A DNA stretch of 64,000 nucleotides from Oerskovia flava (GCF_026163685.1 NZ_JAOXSR010000001.1:124001-188000); one strand, 5' to 3'; numbered from the stretch's first letter, positions 25,558 to 34,338 are shown. Numbers and translations: made by a program. The notes: generated by a model not told the origin, from the letters alone.

Positions 25558-28500
25558 CGAGTACCTCGTCGCTCGTTCTCCAGCAGGGTGTCCCACACGC
25601 GCCGCGAGACGGCGCCGAGACGGGTCGGGTCGTCGGGGAGCCGGCCGAGGTCCGCCGGTCTCGCCTGGCCGCCGACGTCGGCCAGCGGGGCGTCCCGGCC
25701 CCAGGCGAGGACGACGTAGGGGTCCTTGCGCTCGAACCCCTTGTCCCACAGCCAGCCCGCGCGGACGAGCGCGTCCCGGGCGTCCGTGGTGCGGCGCTCC
25801 TCCGCGTACTTCAGCGACACCTCGGGCAGGAACGGCAGCGGCTCGCGGGCGGCCTCGTCCCGGAGCGCGACGAGGTCGGCCAGCAGGTCCGCCGCCGCGT
25901 CCGGCGGGGTGACCTGCGACCAGGCGACGTCCATGCCGCGGGACGAGCGGCCGATCGTCGTCGCGTCCCACGGCTGAGCAGGGTCGCTCGCGGCGAGGGC
26001 GAGCACCTGCACCCACGCCCGCAGCCGGTGCTTGGGTCCGAGCCTCGAGTACTCGGTGCGCACGACCCGCCGCCCGTGCACCCCCGGCACGGTGCCGACG
26101 AGCGTGCGTCCGCCCGGCAGCGCGGCACGGACGTCCACCGTCTCCCCGGAGCGCAGCACGTCGGGGCTCACGGGGCGGCCCGCGGCGGCGTCCGCCTCGC
26201 GCGCCGCCTCGACGGCCGCGACCCGGAGCGGTCCCACGGACTGCACGACGCGCTGCAGCGCGGACCGGCCGAGCTCGCGGGGCGGGACCTGACCGCGCCG
26301 CCACTCGGCCTGCATCGCCCGGCCCGGGTCCACCCCGGTGAGCGCGGCGCGCAGGACACGGTCGCCGACACCCCAGCCGGACAGCCCGGTCAGGGCGAGC
26401 GGGAGACGGTCGTCCACGTCCTCGGCGTCGACGACGAGACCGACGTCGAGCGTGTGCTGGGCGAACCACCGCGGTGCGTTCTCGAGGAGGCGGACCAGGT
26501 CGTCGAGCTCCACGTCGCTGCTGGTGCCGGTGCCCGCACCGGAGCCGGGGTCGGTCGTCAGGTCGACCGGCAGCTCGAGCGGTGCCGCGACGAGCGCCCC
26601 GGCCGCTCGACGCTCACCCCGTACGGCGCGCGCCCCGTCGAACGCGGCGACGTCGTGGCTGAACGGTCCGGGCACGCCGAGGGCTCCCGGCGTGAAGCTG
26701 CGCTCGTCCACGGTCTGCAGCGGGTGGCGGACGACCACGTGCTCGCGCACCGGCCCGCCGCCGGGAACCGTCGCGACCCGGTCCAGCGCGTCGAGCAGCT
26801 CCGCGACCGGCACGGCGGGGGGCCGCGGTGCGCCGGTGCGCTCGTCGGCGCCCGTGTGCACGACGACGAGGTGGTCACCCGCGGCCGCGACGGCGTCGAG
26901 GAAGATCTGCCGGTCCTCGCTGCGCGGGTCGCGCTCACCGATCTCCGGGTGTCGCGCGAGCAGGTCGTCGCCGGCGGGCGAAGCGGTGCGGGGGAACGCG
27001 CCGTCGTCCAGCCCGAGCAGGCAGACGACACGGTGCGGCACCGACCGCATGGGTTCCAGCGAGCACACCGTGAGCGCGCCCGTGCGGAACCCGGAACGGG
27101 TCGCCCGGCCGGCGAGCCGGTCGTCGAGCACGGCACGCACGTCGGCGAGCCGTAGCTCCACGTCGCCGTGCGCCGATCCGCTCGCCCGCACGTCCCCGAG
27201 CACGCGGCGTGCCGCGCCGACCTGCCAGGTCTCGGTCGGGGGCGCCTCGGCGAGCAGGGTGAGCGCCCGGTCGAGCGCGTCGAGCCAGTGCCCGAGCGGG
27301 TGCACACCCGTCAGGGCGCGGAGCACCTCGGTCAGCCGGGCGACGAGCTCGGCCAGGCGACCGGCGAGGTCGACGTCGGTCGAGCCGACGTCGTCGAGCG
27401 GCAAGGCCGGGCCGACGAACCGGGCGTCCTCGTCCGCCATCGCCGCCCCGAGCAGGATGCGGTCGAGCGCCGCGTCCCACGTGCCCTGCCGCACCCGCGC
27501 GTCGATGCCGAACCGCTCCCGCCGCTCGCCGTCCTCGCCCCAGTGCACCCCGGCCTCGACGGCCCACTGCCGCAGCCGGTCCACGTCGTCGTCCGAGAAG
27601 CGGAACCGGCGTCGCACGGGAGCGCTCGCCGCGAGGTCCAGCACCTCGGACGCCGTGACGCGTCCGTCCGCGAGGCGGAGCAGGGTTGCGAGCAGGCCGA
27701 GCACGGGGTTCGTGGTCCCGGGGCCGCGGTCCGCGAGGCTGACGCGCAGCCGCTGGCCGGGGTGCGCGTCGTCGCCCAGCTCGGGGACGGCGCCGAACGT
27801 CGCGGTGACGAGGGGGGCGAACGTCTCGATGTCGGGGCACAGCACGATCACGTCACGGGCCTGGAGCGTCTCGTCGGCGGCGAAGAGCCCGACGAGCGTC
27901 TCCCGCAGCACCTCGACCTGCCGCGCCCGGCCGTGGCAGGCGAGCACCTGCACGGACCGGTCGGCAGGGTCGACGACGTGCGCGCCGTCGGGTTCGTCGG
28001 CGCGCAGCGCGGACTGCAGCGCGCCGAGCAGCGTGGGCCGGGGCGCCGCCGTCGGGTGATGGGTGACCTCCGCCCCGTCGAGCCGGAGCTGCAGCTCGAC
28101 CGCGTCGCGCGCGGTGGACCCGAGGAAGGGGTGCCGGGCGAGCGGCGGGACGTCGGCGCGGCGGGGCCGGGTCTCGGGCGCACCGTCCGCGTGCGCGGCG
28201 ACCTTCTCCCACAGGCCGGGGGAGGGGTGCACCAGCCACAGGTGGACGTCGCGGTGCTCGGCGAGGGCACGCAGCACCCGCAGCTCGTCCTCCGGCACCC
28301 GCGTCGGGCCGAACACCGACAGCCGTGCGGGCAGGTCCACGACGGCGGGGTCGGCGCGCAACGCGTCCACCGCGTCGGCGACGCGGCGGGCGGGGTCCGT
28401 CCCGGGGACCCGGACGAGCAGGCGGCGCCACAGCTCGGGCTGCCAGGCCAGGTCATCCGGTGCCGTGCCCACGGAGGTGTCCCCGGCGGACCAGGCGAGC

Positions 28501-28964
28501 ACGACGTCGGGCCGCTGCCGCGCGTAGTCGACGAGGAGGTCCGCGACACGCCGGGCGAGCGTGAGGCGACGCCCTCGTCGTACCTCGTCGTCCGGCTCGC
28601 CGACGTAGCGCGCGAGCGGCGCGGCCCACGGCTCGTCGAGGTGCGCGTCGAGCACCTCCAGCACGGACCAGGCGAGGCGCTCGGGCCGCCACGGGTCGTC
28701 GTCGGGCTCCACCCCCGTGAGGTCGGCGACGACCTGCTCCACCAGCCGCCGCGGCCCGCTGAAGTCGACGTTCGCGCACACCCCGGACACGGCGTCGGAG
28801 GCCCCCAGGTGGTGCGAGAGCCGCTGCGCGAGCCACCGCTCGACACCTCGCGTGGGCACGGCGACGACGTCGGGGGTGAACGGGTCGGCGGGCAGGTCGG
28901 CGAGCACGGCGGCGAGGGGCGCCACGAGCGCGTCCGCGCGCTCGGAGCGGTGCACGTGCAGCAA
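25554..28964 (-). CDS. recC: Exodeoxyribonuclease V subunit gamma, RecC
   Basis: A 1136-residue protein with the RecC pattern of a decayed helicase: DVVAVPTRGVERWLAQRLSH replaces Walker A, DVIVLCPDIETFAPLV and VVCLLGLDDGAFPR are RecC family hallmarks, and the C-terminal part (WDATTIGRSSRGMDVAW) carries the inactive nuclease fold. RecC splits the DNA strands and, in E. coli, recognises Chi. The start is taken as TTG 28964, which gives the usual MLHVHRSERADALV beginning; a GTG three codons later (28955) is possible. Upstream, 150 bases separate it from the methyltransferase gene and should hold the operon promoter. Confidence 0.9.
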   Translation of the reverse strand: MLHVHRSERADALVAPLAAVLADLPADPFTPDVVAVPTRGVERWLAQRLSHHLGASDAVSGVCANVDFSGPRRLVEQVVADLTGVEPDDDPWRPERLAWSVLEVLDAHLDEPWAAPLARYVGEPDDEVRRGRRLTLARRVADLLVDYARQRPDVVLAWSAGDTSVGTAPDDLAWQPELWRRLLVRVPGTDPARRVADAVDALRADPAVVDLPARLSVFGPTRVPEDELRVLRALAEHRDVHLWLVHPSPGLWEKVAAHADGAPETRPRRADVPPLARHPFLGSTARDAVELQLRLDGAEVTHHPTAAPRPTLLGALQSALRADEPDGAHVVDPADRSVQVLACHGRARQVEVLRETLVGLFAADETLQARDVIVLCPDIETFAPLVTATFGAVPELGDDAHPGQRLRVSLADRGPGTTNPVLGLLATLLRLADGRVTASEVLDLAASAPVRRRFRFSDDDVDRLRQWAVEAGVHWGEDGERRERFGIDARVRQGTWDAALDRILLGAAMADEDARFVGPALPLDDVGSTDVDLAGRLAELVARLTEVLRALTGVHPLGHWLDALDRALTLLAEAPPTETWQVGAARRVLGDVRASGSAHGDVELRLADVRAVLDDRLAGRATRSGFRTGALTVCSLEPMRSVPHRVVCLLGLDDGAFPRTASPAGDDLLARHPEIGERDPRSEDRQIFLDAVAAAGDHLVVVHTGADERTGAPRPPAVPVAELLDALDRVATVPGGGPVREHVVVRHPLQTVDERSFTPGALGVPGPFSHDVAAFDGARAVRGERRAAGALVAAPLELPVDLTTDPGSGAGTGTSSDVELDDLVRLLENAPRWFAQHTLDVGLVVDAEDVDDRLPLALTGLSGWGVGDRVLRAALTGVDPGRAMQAEWRRGQVPPRELGRSALQRVVQSVGPLRVAAVEAAREADAAAGRPVSPDVLRSGETVDVRAALPGGRTLVGTVPGVHGRRVVRTEYSRLGPKHRLRAWVQVLALAASDPAQPWDATTIGRSSRGMDVAWSQVTPPDAAADLLADLVALRDEAAREPLPFLPEVSLKYAEERRTTDARDALVRAGWLWDKGFERKDPYVVLAWGRDAPLADVGGQARPADLGRLPDDPTRLGAVSRRVWDTLLENERRGTR

Positions 28965-29114
28965 CGAGGACCCCCATCGACCGGAACGTCGCGCCCGCGG
29001 GACGGCCGGGCGCTACGAGGAGGCTACGAGGTCCCTCCGACACGGGCGAACCGTCGTCCACAGCGATGTTCTCGATGCGTCCCTCAGGGTGCGCGACGAC
29101 AGGGCGCGCGACAG

Positions 29115-29843
29115 CTAGGTGGTGCTCGCCCGAGCGACGAACACCCACTCGCGGCCGGGGCGGTCCGGTGCGTCGCGTACGTCCTCGACGGTGAAGCCGC
29201 AGGCGGCGAGCGAGTGCTCGACCTCCTCGCGGGAGCGGAACCGCAGCGTCGAGTCGGAGTGGAGCTCGCGTCCGTCGGGCAGGACGGTCGTGTCGTGGAA
29301 CGACACGAGCGGGAGCGAGACGTCCGTGAGGTCGGTCCACGACGTGACGACGCCGGTCCCCGGGACGTCGACGCGCACGAACGTCTCGTCGCGCACCCAG
29401 CCCTCCCACGCCCGCCGCGCCGGCACCCGCGTCTCGAGGACGAGGTGGCCGCCCCGCGCGAGCGCCGCCCGCACGCCGCGCAGCGTGGCGTACCAGTCGT
29501 CGTCGGTGCAGAACACCTGCGCGACGTTCGCGGTCATGGTCGCGAGGTCGACCTGCAGCGGCGGGAGGCCGGTCGCGTCGCCGTGCAGCCAGCGCACCCG
29601 GTCCGCGCCGGGCTTGGTGCGCGCGACGTCGAGCGACGCGCCCGCCGGGTCGACGCCGACGACGTCGAGCCCCCGGCGCGCGAGCAGGCACGCGAAGGTA
29701 CCGGTCCCGCAGCCGACGTCGAGCACGCTCCGCGCGCCCAGCTCGTCGACGATCGCGACGTACGCGTCGAGGTCGCTGCGGTCGGGGTCGAGCGGGTCGT
29801 AGAGCGCGGCGAGAGCCGGGTCGTCGAAGATCGCGTCAGGCAT
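29115..29843 (-). CDS. Class I SAM-dependent methyltransferase
   Basis: A 242-residue Rossmann-fold methyltransferase. Motif I is SVLDVGCGTGTFACLLARRG at about residues 39-58, followed by the acidic VVGVDPAGASLD, WLHGDATGLP (motif II/III) and HLVLETRVPARRAW. The C-terminal half is beta-rich with SRTL-like elements (ELHSDSTLRFRSREEVEHSL) and ends in AGFxV-like ACGFTVEDVRDAPDR. The pattern is that of small-molecule methyltransferases; the substrate is unknown. ATG 29843 is the first start. It lies between recC and metZ on the same strand, with gaps on both sides, and is not obviously part of either unit. Confidence 0.82.
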   Translation of the reverse strand: MPDAIFDDPALAALYDPLDPDRSDLDAYVAIVDELGARSVLDVGCGTGTFACLLARRGLDVVGVDPAGASLDVARTKPGADRVRWLHGDATGLPPLQVDLATMTANVAQVFCTDDDWYATLRGVRAALARGGHLVLETRVPARRAWEGWVRDETFVRVDVPGTGVVTSWTDLTDVSLPLVSFHDTTVLPDGRELHSDSTLRFRSREEVEHSLAACGFTVEDVRDAPDRPGREWVFVARASTT

Positions 29844-29890
29844 GGCCCGACGCTACGGACGCCCCCACGGAGGCGTCCACCGGATTGCGG

Positions 29891-31123
29891 TCAGGCGTGC
29901 AGCGCCTGCTCCACGTCCTCGATGACGTCGAGCGGGTCCTCGAGGCCCACCGACAGCCGGACGGTCGTCTCCGCGATCCCGACGGCGGCCCGCCCCTCCG
30001 GCCCGAGCTTGCGGTGCGTGGTGGTCGCGGGGTGCGTGACGAGCGACTTGGCGTCGCCGAGGTTGTTGGAGATGTCGACGACCTGCAGGGCGTCGAGGAA
30101 GGTGAACGCGCGCTTCTTCGCCGTCTCGGGGTCCGTGCCGGGGGCGACGTCGAGGTTGAACGTCACGACGGTCCCGCCGCCGGTCTGCTGCGACATCGCG
30201 AGCTCGCGCTGCGGGTGCGAGGCGAGGAACGGGTAGCGCACCGCCGTGATCCCGGGCAGCTCCTCGAGCGCGGCGGCGACCTGCGCGGCGGCGTCGTTCT
30301 GCGCGCGGACGCGCACGTGCAGCGTCTCGAGACCCTTGAGCAGCACCCACGCGTTGAACGCGGACAACGACGGACCGGTGTTGCGGATGAAGGTCTGCAC
30401 CGGCCCGGTGACGTAGTCCTCGGTGCCGAGGATCGCGCCGCCGAGCACCCGCCCCTGCCCGTCGATGTGCTTGGTCGCCGAGTACACGACGACGTCGGCC
30501 CCCAGCTCGAGGGGCTTCTGCAGCAGGGGGGTCGCGAAGACGTTGTCGAGCACGACGACGGCGCCGGCCGCGTGCGCGAGGTCGCTCACCCGGCGCACGT
30601 CGACGATGTCCTGCATGGGGTTGGACGGCGTCTCGAAGAACACGACGTCCGCGGGCGTCGAGAGAGCCTCCTCCCACTGGGAGAGTACGTGCCCGTCGAC
30701 GTAGTCGGTCCGCACGCCCCACTTGGCGAAGATCTCGTCGAAGATGACGATCGACGACCCGAACAGGGCGCGCGCCGCGACGATCCGCGACCCCGACCCG
30801 ACGAGCGCCGCGAGCGACGTGAACACGGCCGACATGCCCGACGCCGTCGCGTAGCAGGCCTCGGCGCCCTCGAGCAGGCGCAGGCGCTCCTCGAAGGTGT
30901 GCACGGTCGGGTTGCCGTAGCGCGAGTAGACGAACCGGTCGAGGTCGCCGGCGAACGCGGCCTCGGCGTCGGCGGCGCGGTCGTAGGTGTAGCCCTGCGT
31001 GAGGAACAGCGCCTCGGAGGTCTCCTGGAACTCGGTGCGGTGGTGCCCGCCGCGCACGGCCAGCGTCGCCGGGCGCGCCGAGGCAGGCAGGGGCTTGCGC
31101 CCCGAGCCGCCCGCGACGCTCAC
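29891..31123 (-). CDS. metZ: O-succinylhomoserine sulfhydrylase (Cys/Met metabolism PLP enzyme)
   Basis: A 410-residue cytosolic PLP enzyme of the Cys/Met metabolism fold-type I family. Substrate- and PLP-binding elements: YSRYGNPTVHTFEERL, ATASGMSAVFTSLAALV, VVFFETPSNPMQDIVD, VVVLDNVFATPLLQKPLELG, and VVYSATKHIDGQGRVLGG with the PLP lysine. The end (TTVRLSVGLEDPLDVIEDVEQAL) is typical. Actinobacterial MetZ makes homocysteine from O-succinylhomoserine and sulfide; a cystathionine-synthase role cannot be excluded from sequence alone. GTG 31123 overlaps the rhodanese stop (GTGA), so sulfur transfer and homocysteine formation are translated together. Confidence 0.9.
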   Translation of the reverse strand: MSVAGGSGRKPLPASARPATLAVRGGHHRTEFQETSEALFLTQGYTYDRAADAEAAFAGDLDRFVYSRYGNPTVHTFEERLRLLEGAEACYATASGMSAVFTSLAALVGSGSRIVAARALFGSSIVIFDEIFAKWGVRTDYVDGHVLSQWEEALSTPADVVFFETPSNPMQDIVDVRRVSDLAHAAGAVVVLDNVFATPLLQKPLELGADVVVYSATKHIDGQGRVLGGAILGTEDYVTGPVQTFIRNTGPSLSAFNAWVLLKGLETLHVRVRAQNDAAAQVAAALEELPGITAVRYPFLASHPQRELAMSQQTGGGTVVTFNLDVAPGTDPETAKKRAFTFLDALQVVDISNNLGDAKSLVTHPATTTHRKLGPEGRAAVGIAETTVRLSVGLEDPLDVIEDVEQALHA

Positions 31124-31563
31124 GACTGCTTCCAGGGGAGGCCGGCGACCTTCCAGCCCTCGCGGTCGCGCGCACCGGTCGGACCGGGTGCCCCCTCGAA
31201 GCCCTCCAGCACGTTGTACGCGGGGCCGAGCCCGGCCGCCGTCGCGGCCCGGGCCGCGCCGATGGAGCGCTGCCCCGAACGGCACAGGAAGACGACGGGC
31301 CGCTCGTCACCCGGGGCGAGCCCGGCGGTGGTGAGCTCGTCGAGGAACCCGGGGTTCGGGCGCCCGTCCGCGGTGACCCACTGGCTGAAGACGGCCTCGC
31401 GGCCCAGGCCCGCGACGTCGGGCACGCCGATCACCTGCCACTCGCCCTCGGTGCGCACGTCGACGAGCACGGCGCGCTCGTCGGTCTCGAGCAGCGCCCA
31501 GGCGTCGGCGGGGGTGAGGTCTCCGGCGTAGCCGGCGGCGGGTCGTGCGGTGGGTGCGCTCAT
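31120..31563 (-). CDS. Rhodanese-like sulfurtransferase
   Basis: A 147-residue single rhodanese domain. AVLVDVRTEGEWQVIGVPDV is the entry of the fold, and the active loop is VVFLCRSGQRSIGAARA, with the persulfide-forming cysteine. A short C-terminal tail (GAPGPTGARDREGWKVAGLPW) is typical of the actinobacterial proteins next to metZ. It probably handles sulfane sulfur for the neighbouring MetZ. ATG 31563 is the natural start, and the stop overlaps the metZ GTG. Together they form an operon divergent from the SAM-IV-controlled desulfurase gene. Confidence 0.85.
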   Translation of the reverse strand: MSAPTARPAAGYAGDLTPADAWALLETDERAVLVDVRTEGEWQVIGVPDVAGLGREAVFSQWVTADGRPNPGFLDELTTAGLAPGDERPVVFLCRSGQRSIGAARAATAAGLGPAYNVLEGFEGAPGPTGARDREGWKVAGLPWKQS

Positions 31564-31727
31564 GCGTCCTCCATCGGTCGTGGCGGTAGCACCCTCGCCC
31601 GGTCCCGCGCTGGTGCGCGATCCCGGGGGGTTGCTGCGGCGTCATCGTGCCAGGTCACTCGGCCGCTCTGGATGGTTGGAGGGATCGTACGACACCTGGC
31701 CAGCATCCGAGACGACCTGCCCACCAG

Positions 31728-31756
31728 TTGACACGATTCTCGGGCTCACGCATCCT
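31728..31756 (+). promoter_or_regulatory. Promoter of the riboswitch-desulfurase transcript
   Basis: A perfect -35 TTGACA (31728-31733), a 17-base spacer and a weak -10 CATCCT (31751-31756) place the start of transcription near 31763, at the 5' end of the SAM-IV aptamer. Confidence 0.55.
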
Positions 31757-31762
31757 GGTTCG

Positions 31763-31848
31763 CAGGTCATGAGCGCCAGCGTCAAACCCCGGTTTGCTGG
31801 CCGGCAACCCTCCTCTCGCGGTGGGGTGCCCCGGGTGACGACCAGGCC
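31763..31848 (+). promoter_or_regulatory. SAM-IV riboswitch aptamer
   Basis: The conserved SAM-IV pattern is readable. GGTC (31765-31768) pairs with GACC (31840-31843) to close P1. CCAGC with GCTGG, and the inner CAAACC with GGTTTG, form the long second stem (31776-31800). CCGGCAACCC (31801-31810) is the SAM-class core, and GGCA/TGCC close another stem ending near 31830. SAM-IV riboswitches are known from actinomycetes in front of sulfur and methionine genes. Downstream, a CCCCTCCCC tract (31882-31890) could pair either with GGGGA just upstream or with the GGAGGA ribosome site (31901-31906), which suggests control of translation. The expression platform is inference. Confidence 0.88.
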
Positions 31849-31913
31849 CCTCGTCACGAGGCGTGGGGCAAGCGCGGGGAGCCCCTCCCCGACTCTCGCC
31901 GGAGGACTCTGCC

Positions 31914-33338
31914 GTGACCGTGACGACCGCCGCACCTGCTGACGCCGACCGCGCCGCGACGCCCGAGTGTTCGTTGCTGCCCGTCGTGGGCAGCGACACC
32001 CTCGTCCCCCTCGTCGACGGGCGCAGCGTCCCGTACGCGAACCTCGACGTCGCGGCGTCCGCCCCGGCGCTGCAGATCGTCGCCGACCGCGTCACCGAGG
32101 TGCTCCCGCTCTACGCGAGCGTCCACCGCGGCGCCGGGTACCTCTCGCAGGTCTCCACCGCGCTCTACGAGTCCGCGCGCCGCACCGTCGGCGACTTCGT
32201 CGGCGCCCGGGACGACGACGTCACGATCGTCACCCGCAACACCACCGACTCCCTCAACCTCCTCGCGGGCTGCGTCCCCGCCCGCCCCGACGGGCAGCCG
32301 GGCCGGGTGCTCGTCCTCGACGTCGAGCACCACGCGAACCTCCTGCCCTGGCAGCGCGACGGCGCCGCGACCGTCCTCGTCGGGGGCACCTCGGTCGCCG
32401 AGACCCTTGCCGGCCTGCGCGCCGAGCTCGCCCGCCTGCCGTACGCGCTCCTCGCCGTCACCGGCGCCTCGAACGTCACGGGGGAGTCCCTGCCGGTCGC
32501 GGACCTCGTCCGCATCGCGCACGACGCCGGAGCCCGGATCGCGCTCGACGGCGCCCAGCTCGTCCCGCACCGCGGGTTCTCCCTCGCGGCGACCGGCGTC
32601 GACTACGTCGCGTTCTCCGGCCACAAGACGTACGCACCCTTCGGCGCGGGCGCGCTCGTCGGGCGCCGTGACTGGCTCGACGCCGGCACCCCCCACCTCG
32701 CGGGCGGTGGCGCGGTGCGCAACGTCAGCGCGGGGGAGACCCGCTGGCAGGCGGCCCCCGCCCGCCACGAGGCCGGCTCGCCCAACGTCATCGGAGCGGT
32801 CGCGCTCGCCGCCGCGTGCGACGCGCTCGCCGCCCTCGACCCCGACGCGCTCGTCGCGCACGAGACCGCGCTGCGCACGCGCCTCGTCGACGGGCTCGAC
32901 GCCATCGACGGCGTGCGCGTCGTGCGGGTCTGGGCCGACGCCGTCGACCCCGTCGGTGTGGTGACCTTCTCCGTCGTCGGGCACGACCCCGGCCTCGTCG
33001 CCGCCTACCTGTCCGCCGAGCACGGCATCGGGGTGCGCGACGGGCGCTTCTGCGCCCACCCGCTGCTGTCCCGCCTGGGATACGACGCGGGCGCGATCCG
33101 CGCGTCGGTCGGCGTCGGGACGACGGGCGACGAGGTCGAGCGGCTGCTCACCGCGCTGCAGGCCTACGTGACCGACGGCGCCACGTCCCGCTACGAGGTC
33201 GTCGACGGCTGCTGGGTGGTCGCCGACGACCCGCGACCCGTACCCGTCGGGTCCGGCCTCGCCGGGCTGTTCGCCACCGCCGCGGCAGGCTTCCTCACCG
33301 ACGCCGTCGGCTGCGGCCCCGCGCCCCTCGACGAGTAG
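31914..33338 (+). CDS. Class V aminotransferase-fold protein, SufS-like cysteine desulfurase
   Basis: A 474-residue PLP protein. Recognisable elements: ASVHRGAGYLSQVSTALYE near residues 62-80, TIVTRNTTDSLNLLA, VLDVEHHANLLPWQ, ALDGAQLVPHRGFSL, and VAFSGHKTYAPFGAGALVG with the PLP lysine. Near residue 375, VRDGRFCAHPLL matches the position of the catalytic cysteine of group II (SufS-type) desulfurases, so sulfur release from cysteine (or a related thiol) is likely. A C-terminal extension of about 60 residues is not typical of SufS, and no suf genes are adjacent. GTG 31914 has GGAGGA eight bases upstream. It is placed under the SAM-IV riboswitch, so it should belong to the sulfur/methionine regulon. 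Confidence 0.82.
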   Translation: MTVTTAAPADADRAATPECSLLPVVGSDTLVPLVDGRSVPYANLDVAASAPALQIVADRVTEVLPLYASVHRGAGYLSQVSTALYESARRTVGDFVGARDDDVTIVTRNTTDSLNLLAGCVPARPDGQPGRVLVLDVEHHANLLPWQRDGAATVLVGGTSVAETLAGLRAELARLPYALLAVTGASNVTGESLPVADLVRIAHDAGARIALDGAQLVPHRGFSLAATGVDYVAFSGHKTYAPFGAGALVGRRDWLDAGTPHLAGGGAVRNVSAGETRWQAAPARHEAGSPNVIGAVALAAACDALAALDPDALVAHETALRTRLVDGLDAIDGVRVVRVWADAVDPVGVVTFSVVGHDPGLVAAYLSAEHGIGVRDGRFCAHPLLSRLGYDAGAIRASVGVGTTGDEVERLLTALQAYVTDGATSRYEVVDGCWVVADDPRPVPVGSGLAGLFATAAAGFLTDAVGCGPAPLDE

Positions 33339-33363
33339 GCACTCCGCCCTCCCGGACCGGAGG

Positions 33364-33404
33364 ACGACGGACGGCCCCGCAGGGTCTGCGGGGCCGTCCG
33401 TCGT
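33364..33404. terminator. Bidirectional terminator between desulfurase and CsbD genes
   Basis: Perfect 19-base arms (33364-33382 and 33386-33404) with a 3-base loop between two convergent genes. Confidence 0.75.
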
Positions 33405-33421
33405 GATGGTGCGCGGAGGCG

Positions 33422-33595
33422 TCAGTCCTTGAACGCGTCCTTCGCGTTCTCGCCGGCCTTCTTGAGGTCGGCCTTGGACTGGTCGGCCTTGCCCTCTGCT
33501 TCGAGCCGCTCGTTGTCGGACACCTTGCCGGTGCCCTCCTTGAGCTTGCCCTTGGCGTCTTCGGCAGCGTTCGAGATCTTGTCATCGAGTCCCAT
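33422..33595 (-). CDS. CsbD family stress protein
   Basis: A 57-residue, very charged, lysine- and glutamate-rich helical protein: GLDDKISNAAEDAKGKLKEG, then LEAEGKADQSKADLKKAGE. This is the complete CsbD pattern. CsbD-family genes belong to general stress regulons in several bacteria, though their function is unknown. ATG 33595 has a strong AAGGAGA seven bases upstream, suggesting high expression. Its possible link to the partner-switching island at 3.5-7 kb (general stress sigma factor) is an inference. Confidence 0.88.
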   Translation of the reverse strand: MGLDDKISNAAEDAKGKLKEGTGKVSDNERLEAEGKADQSKADLKKAGENAKDAFKD

Positions 33596-33817
33596 AGGGA
33601 TCTCCTTTCGTCGTGATCGTTCGACGCTATGCGGGGTCTGCACCGCTCGCACGCGGAGCGCATCTCTCGTGGATCGACCACGCGACGACGTCGCCGACGC
33701 GCCCCCGTGCCCGCTCCCCGGGGAGTTGTCCACAGGCCTCTGCGGGGCGCACGTGCGTCTCGCTAGTGTCCGGACCTGGCGCAGGAGAGCCCGGCGCCGA
33801 CACGGAAGGACACCCCG

Positions 33818-34309
33818 ATGACGACGAGCCCGACGCGCCTGATCCCCTACCCCCGCCCGCCGGAGTCGATGGAGCGCGCGGTGAGGTGGATGGGGATCGT
33901 GGGTGTCGCGGGAGTGCTCGTGTGCCTTGCTCCGGCCCTGCTCGCGGCCGCCCTCACCGCGGACCTCGCGGCAGCCGCACCCTGGCTGCTCGTCGTGCTC
34001 TGGGGCACGGTCGCCGTCGTCGTCGGGCTGAGCGTGGCGCTCGTCCGCCTGCGGGGACGCCTCCTCAACGGCGACGAGAAGGCGGCCAGGACGGCACGGA
34101 TCCTGCTCTGGGTCCTCATCGCCCAGCAGGCCCTCAGCCTGCTCGGTGGTGCGGGCGGGGCGAGACTCACCACGGCCGTCGTGTTCTTCGGCCTGTACGG
34201 CTACACGCTGAACGCGCTCGGCGACCCCCATGTCCGGGACTACCCGCGTCGGGTGCGCGAGTACCACGAGGCGTTCGCCGCCCAGCGCGCGGCGAGCAGC
34301 GCCGGATGA
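33818..34309 (+). CDS. Four-helix membrane protein, function unknown
   Basis: A 163-residue protein with about four hydrophobic segments (roughly residues 25-50, 55-75, 92-110 and 113-130), a proline-rich cytosolic N-terminus and a basic C-terminal tail (DYPRRVREYHEAFAAQR). I do not recognise the family. ATG 33818 has AAGGA nine bases upstream. A TAGTGT hexamer at about 33763 could be its -10, giving a leader of about 45 bases. It stands between the divergent CsbD gene and a GNAT gene on the same strand. Confidence 0.65.
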   Translation: MTTSPTRLIPYPRPPESMERAVRWMGIVGVAGVLVCLAPALLAAALTADLAAAAPWLLVVLWGTVAVVVGLSVALVRLRGRLLNGDEKAARTARILLWVLIAQQALSLLGGAGGARLTTAVVFFGLYGYTLNALGDPHVRDYPRRVREYHEAFAAQRAASSAG

Positions 34310-34338
34310 GGTGCGCACGATCGTGATGGGATGGTGCG

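Noticed and set aside
18893-25719. Long plus-strand open frames opposite the LLM, recD and recB genes
   Set aside because: These have no recognisable domain and mirror well-supported genes on the other strand; they are codon-bias shadows.
28965-29114. Possible LexA site in front of recC (TCGAGAACATCGC on the minus strand)
   Set aside because: It lacks the second half-site of the SOS box, so it is not a palindrome of the expected form.
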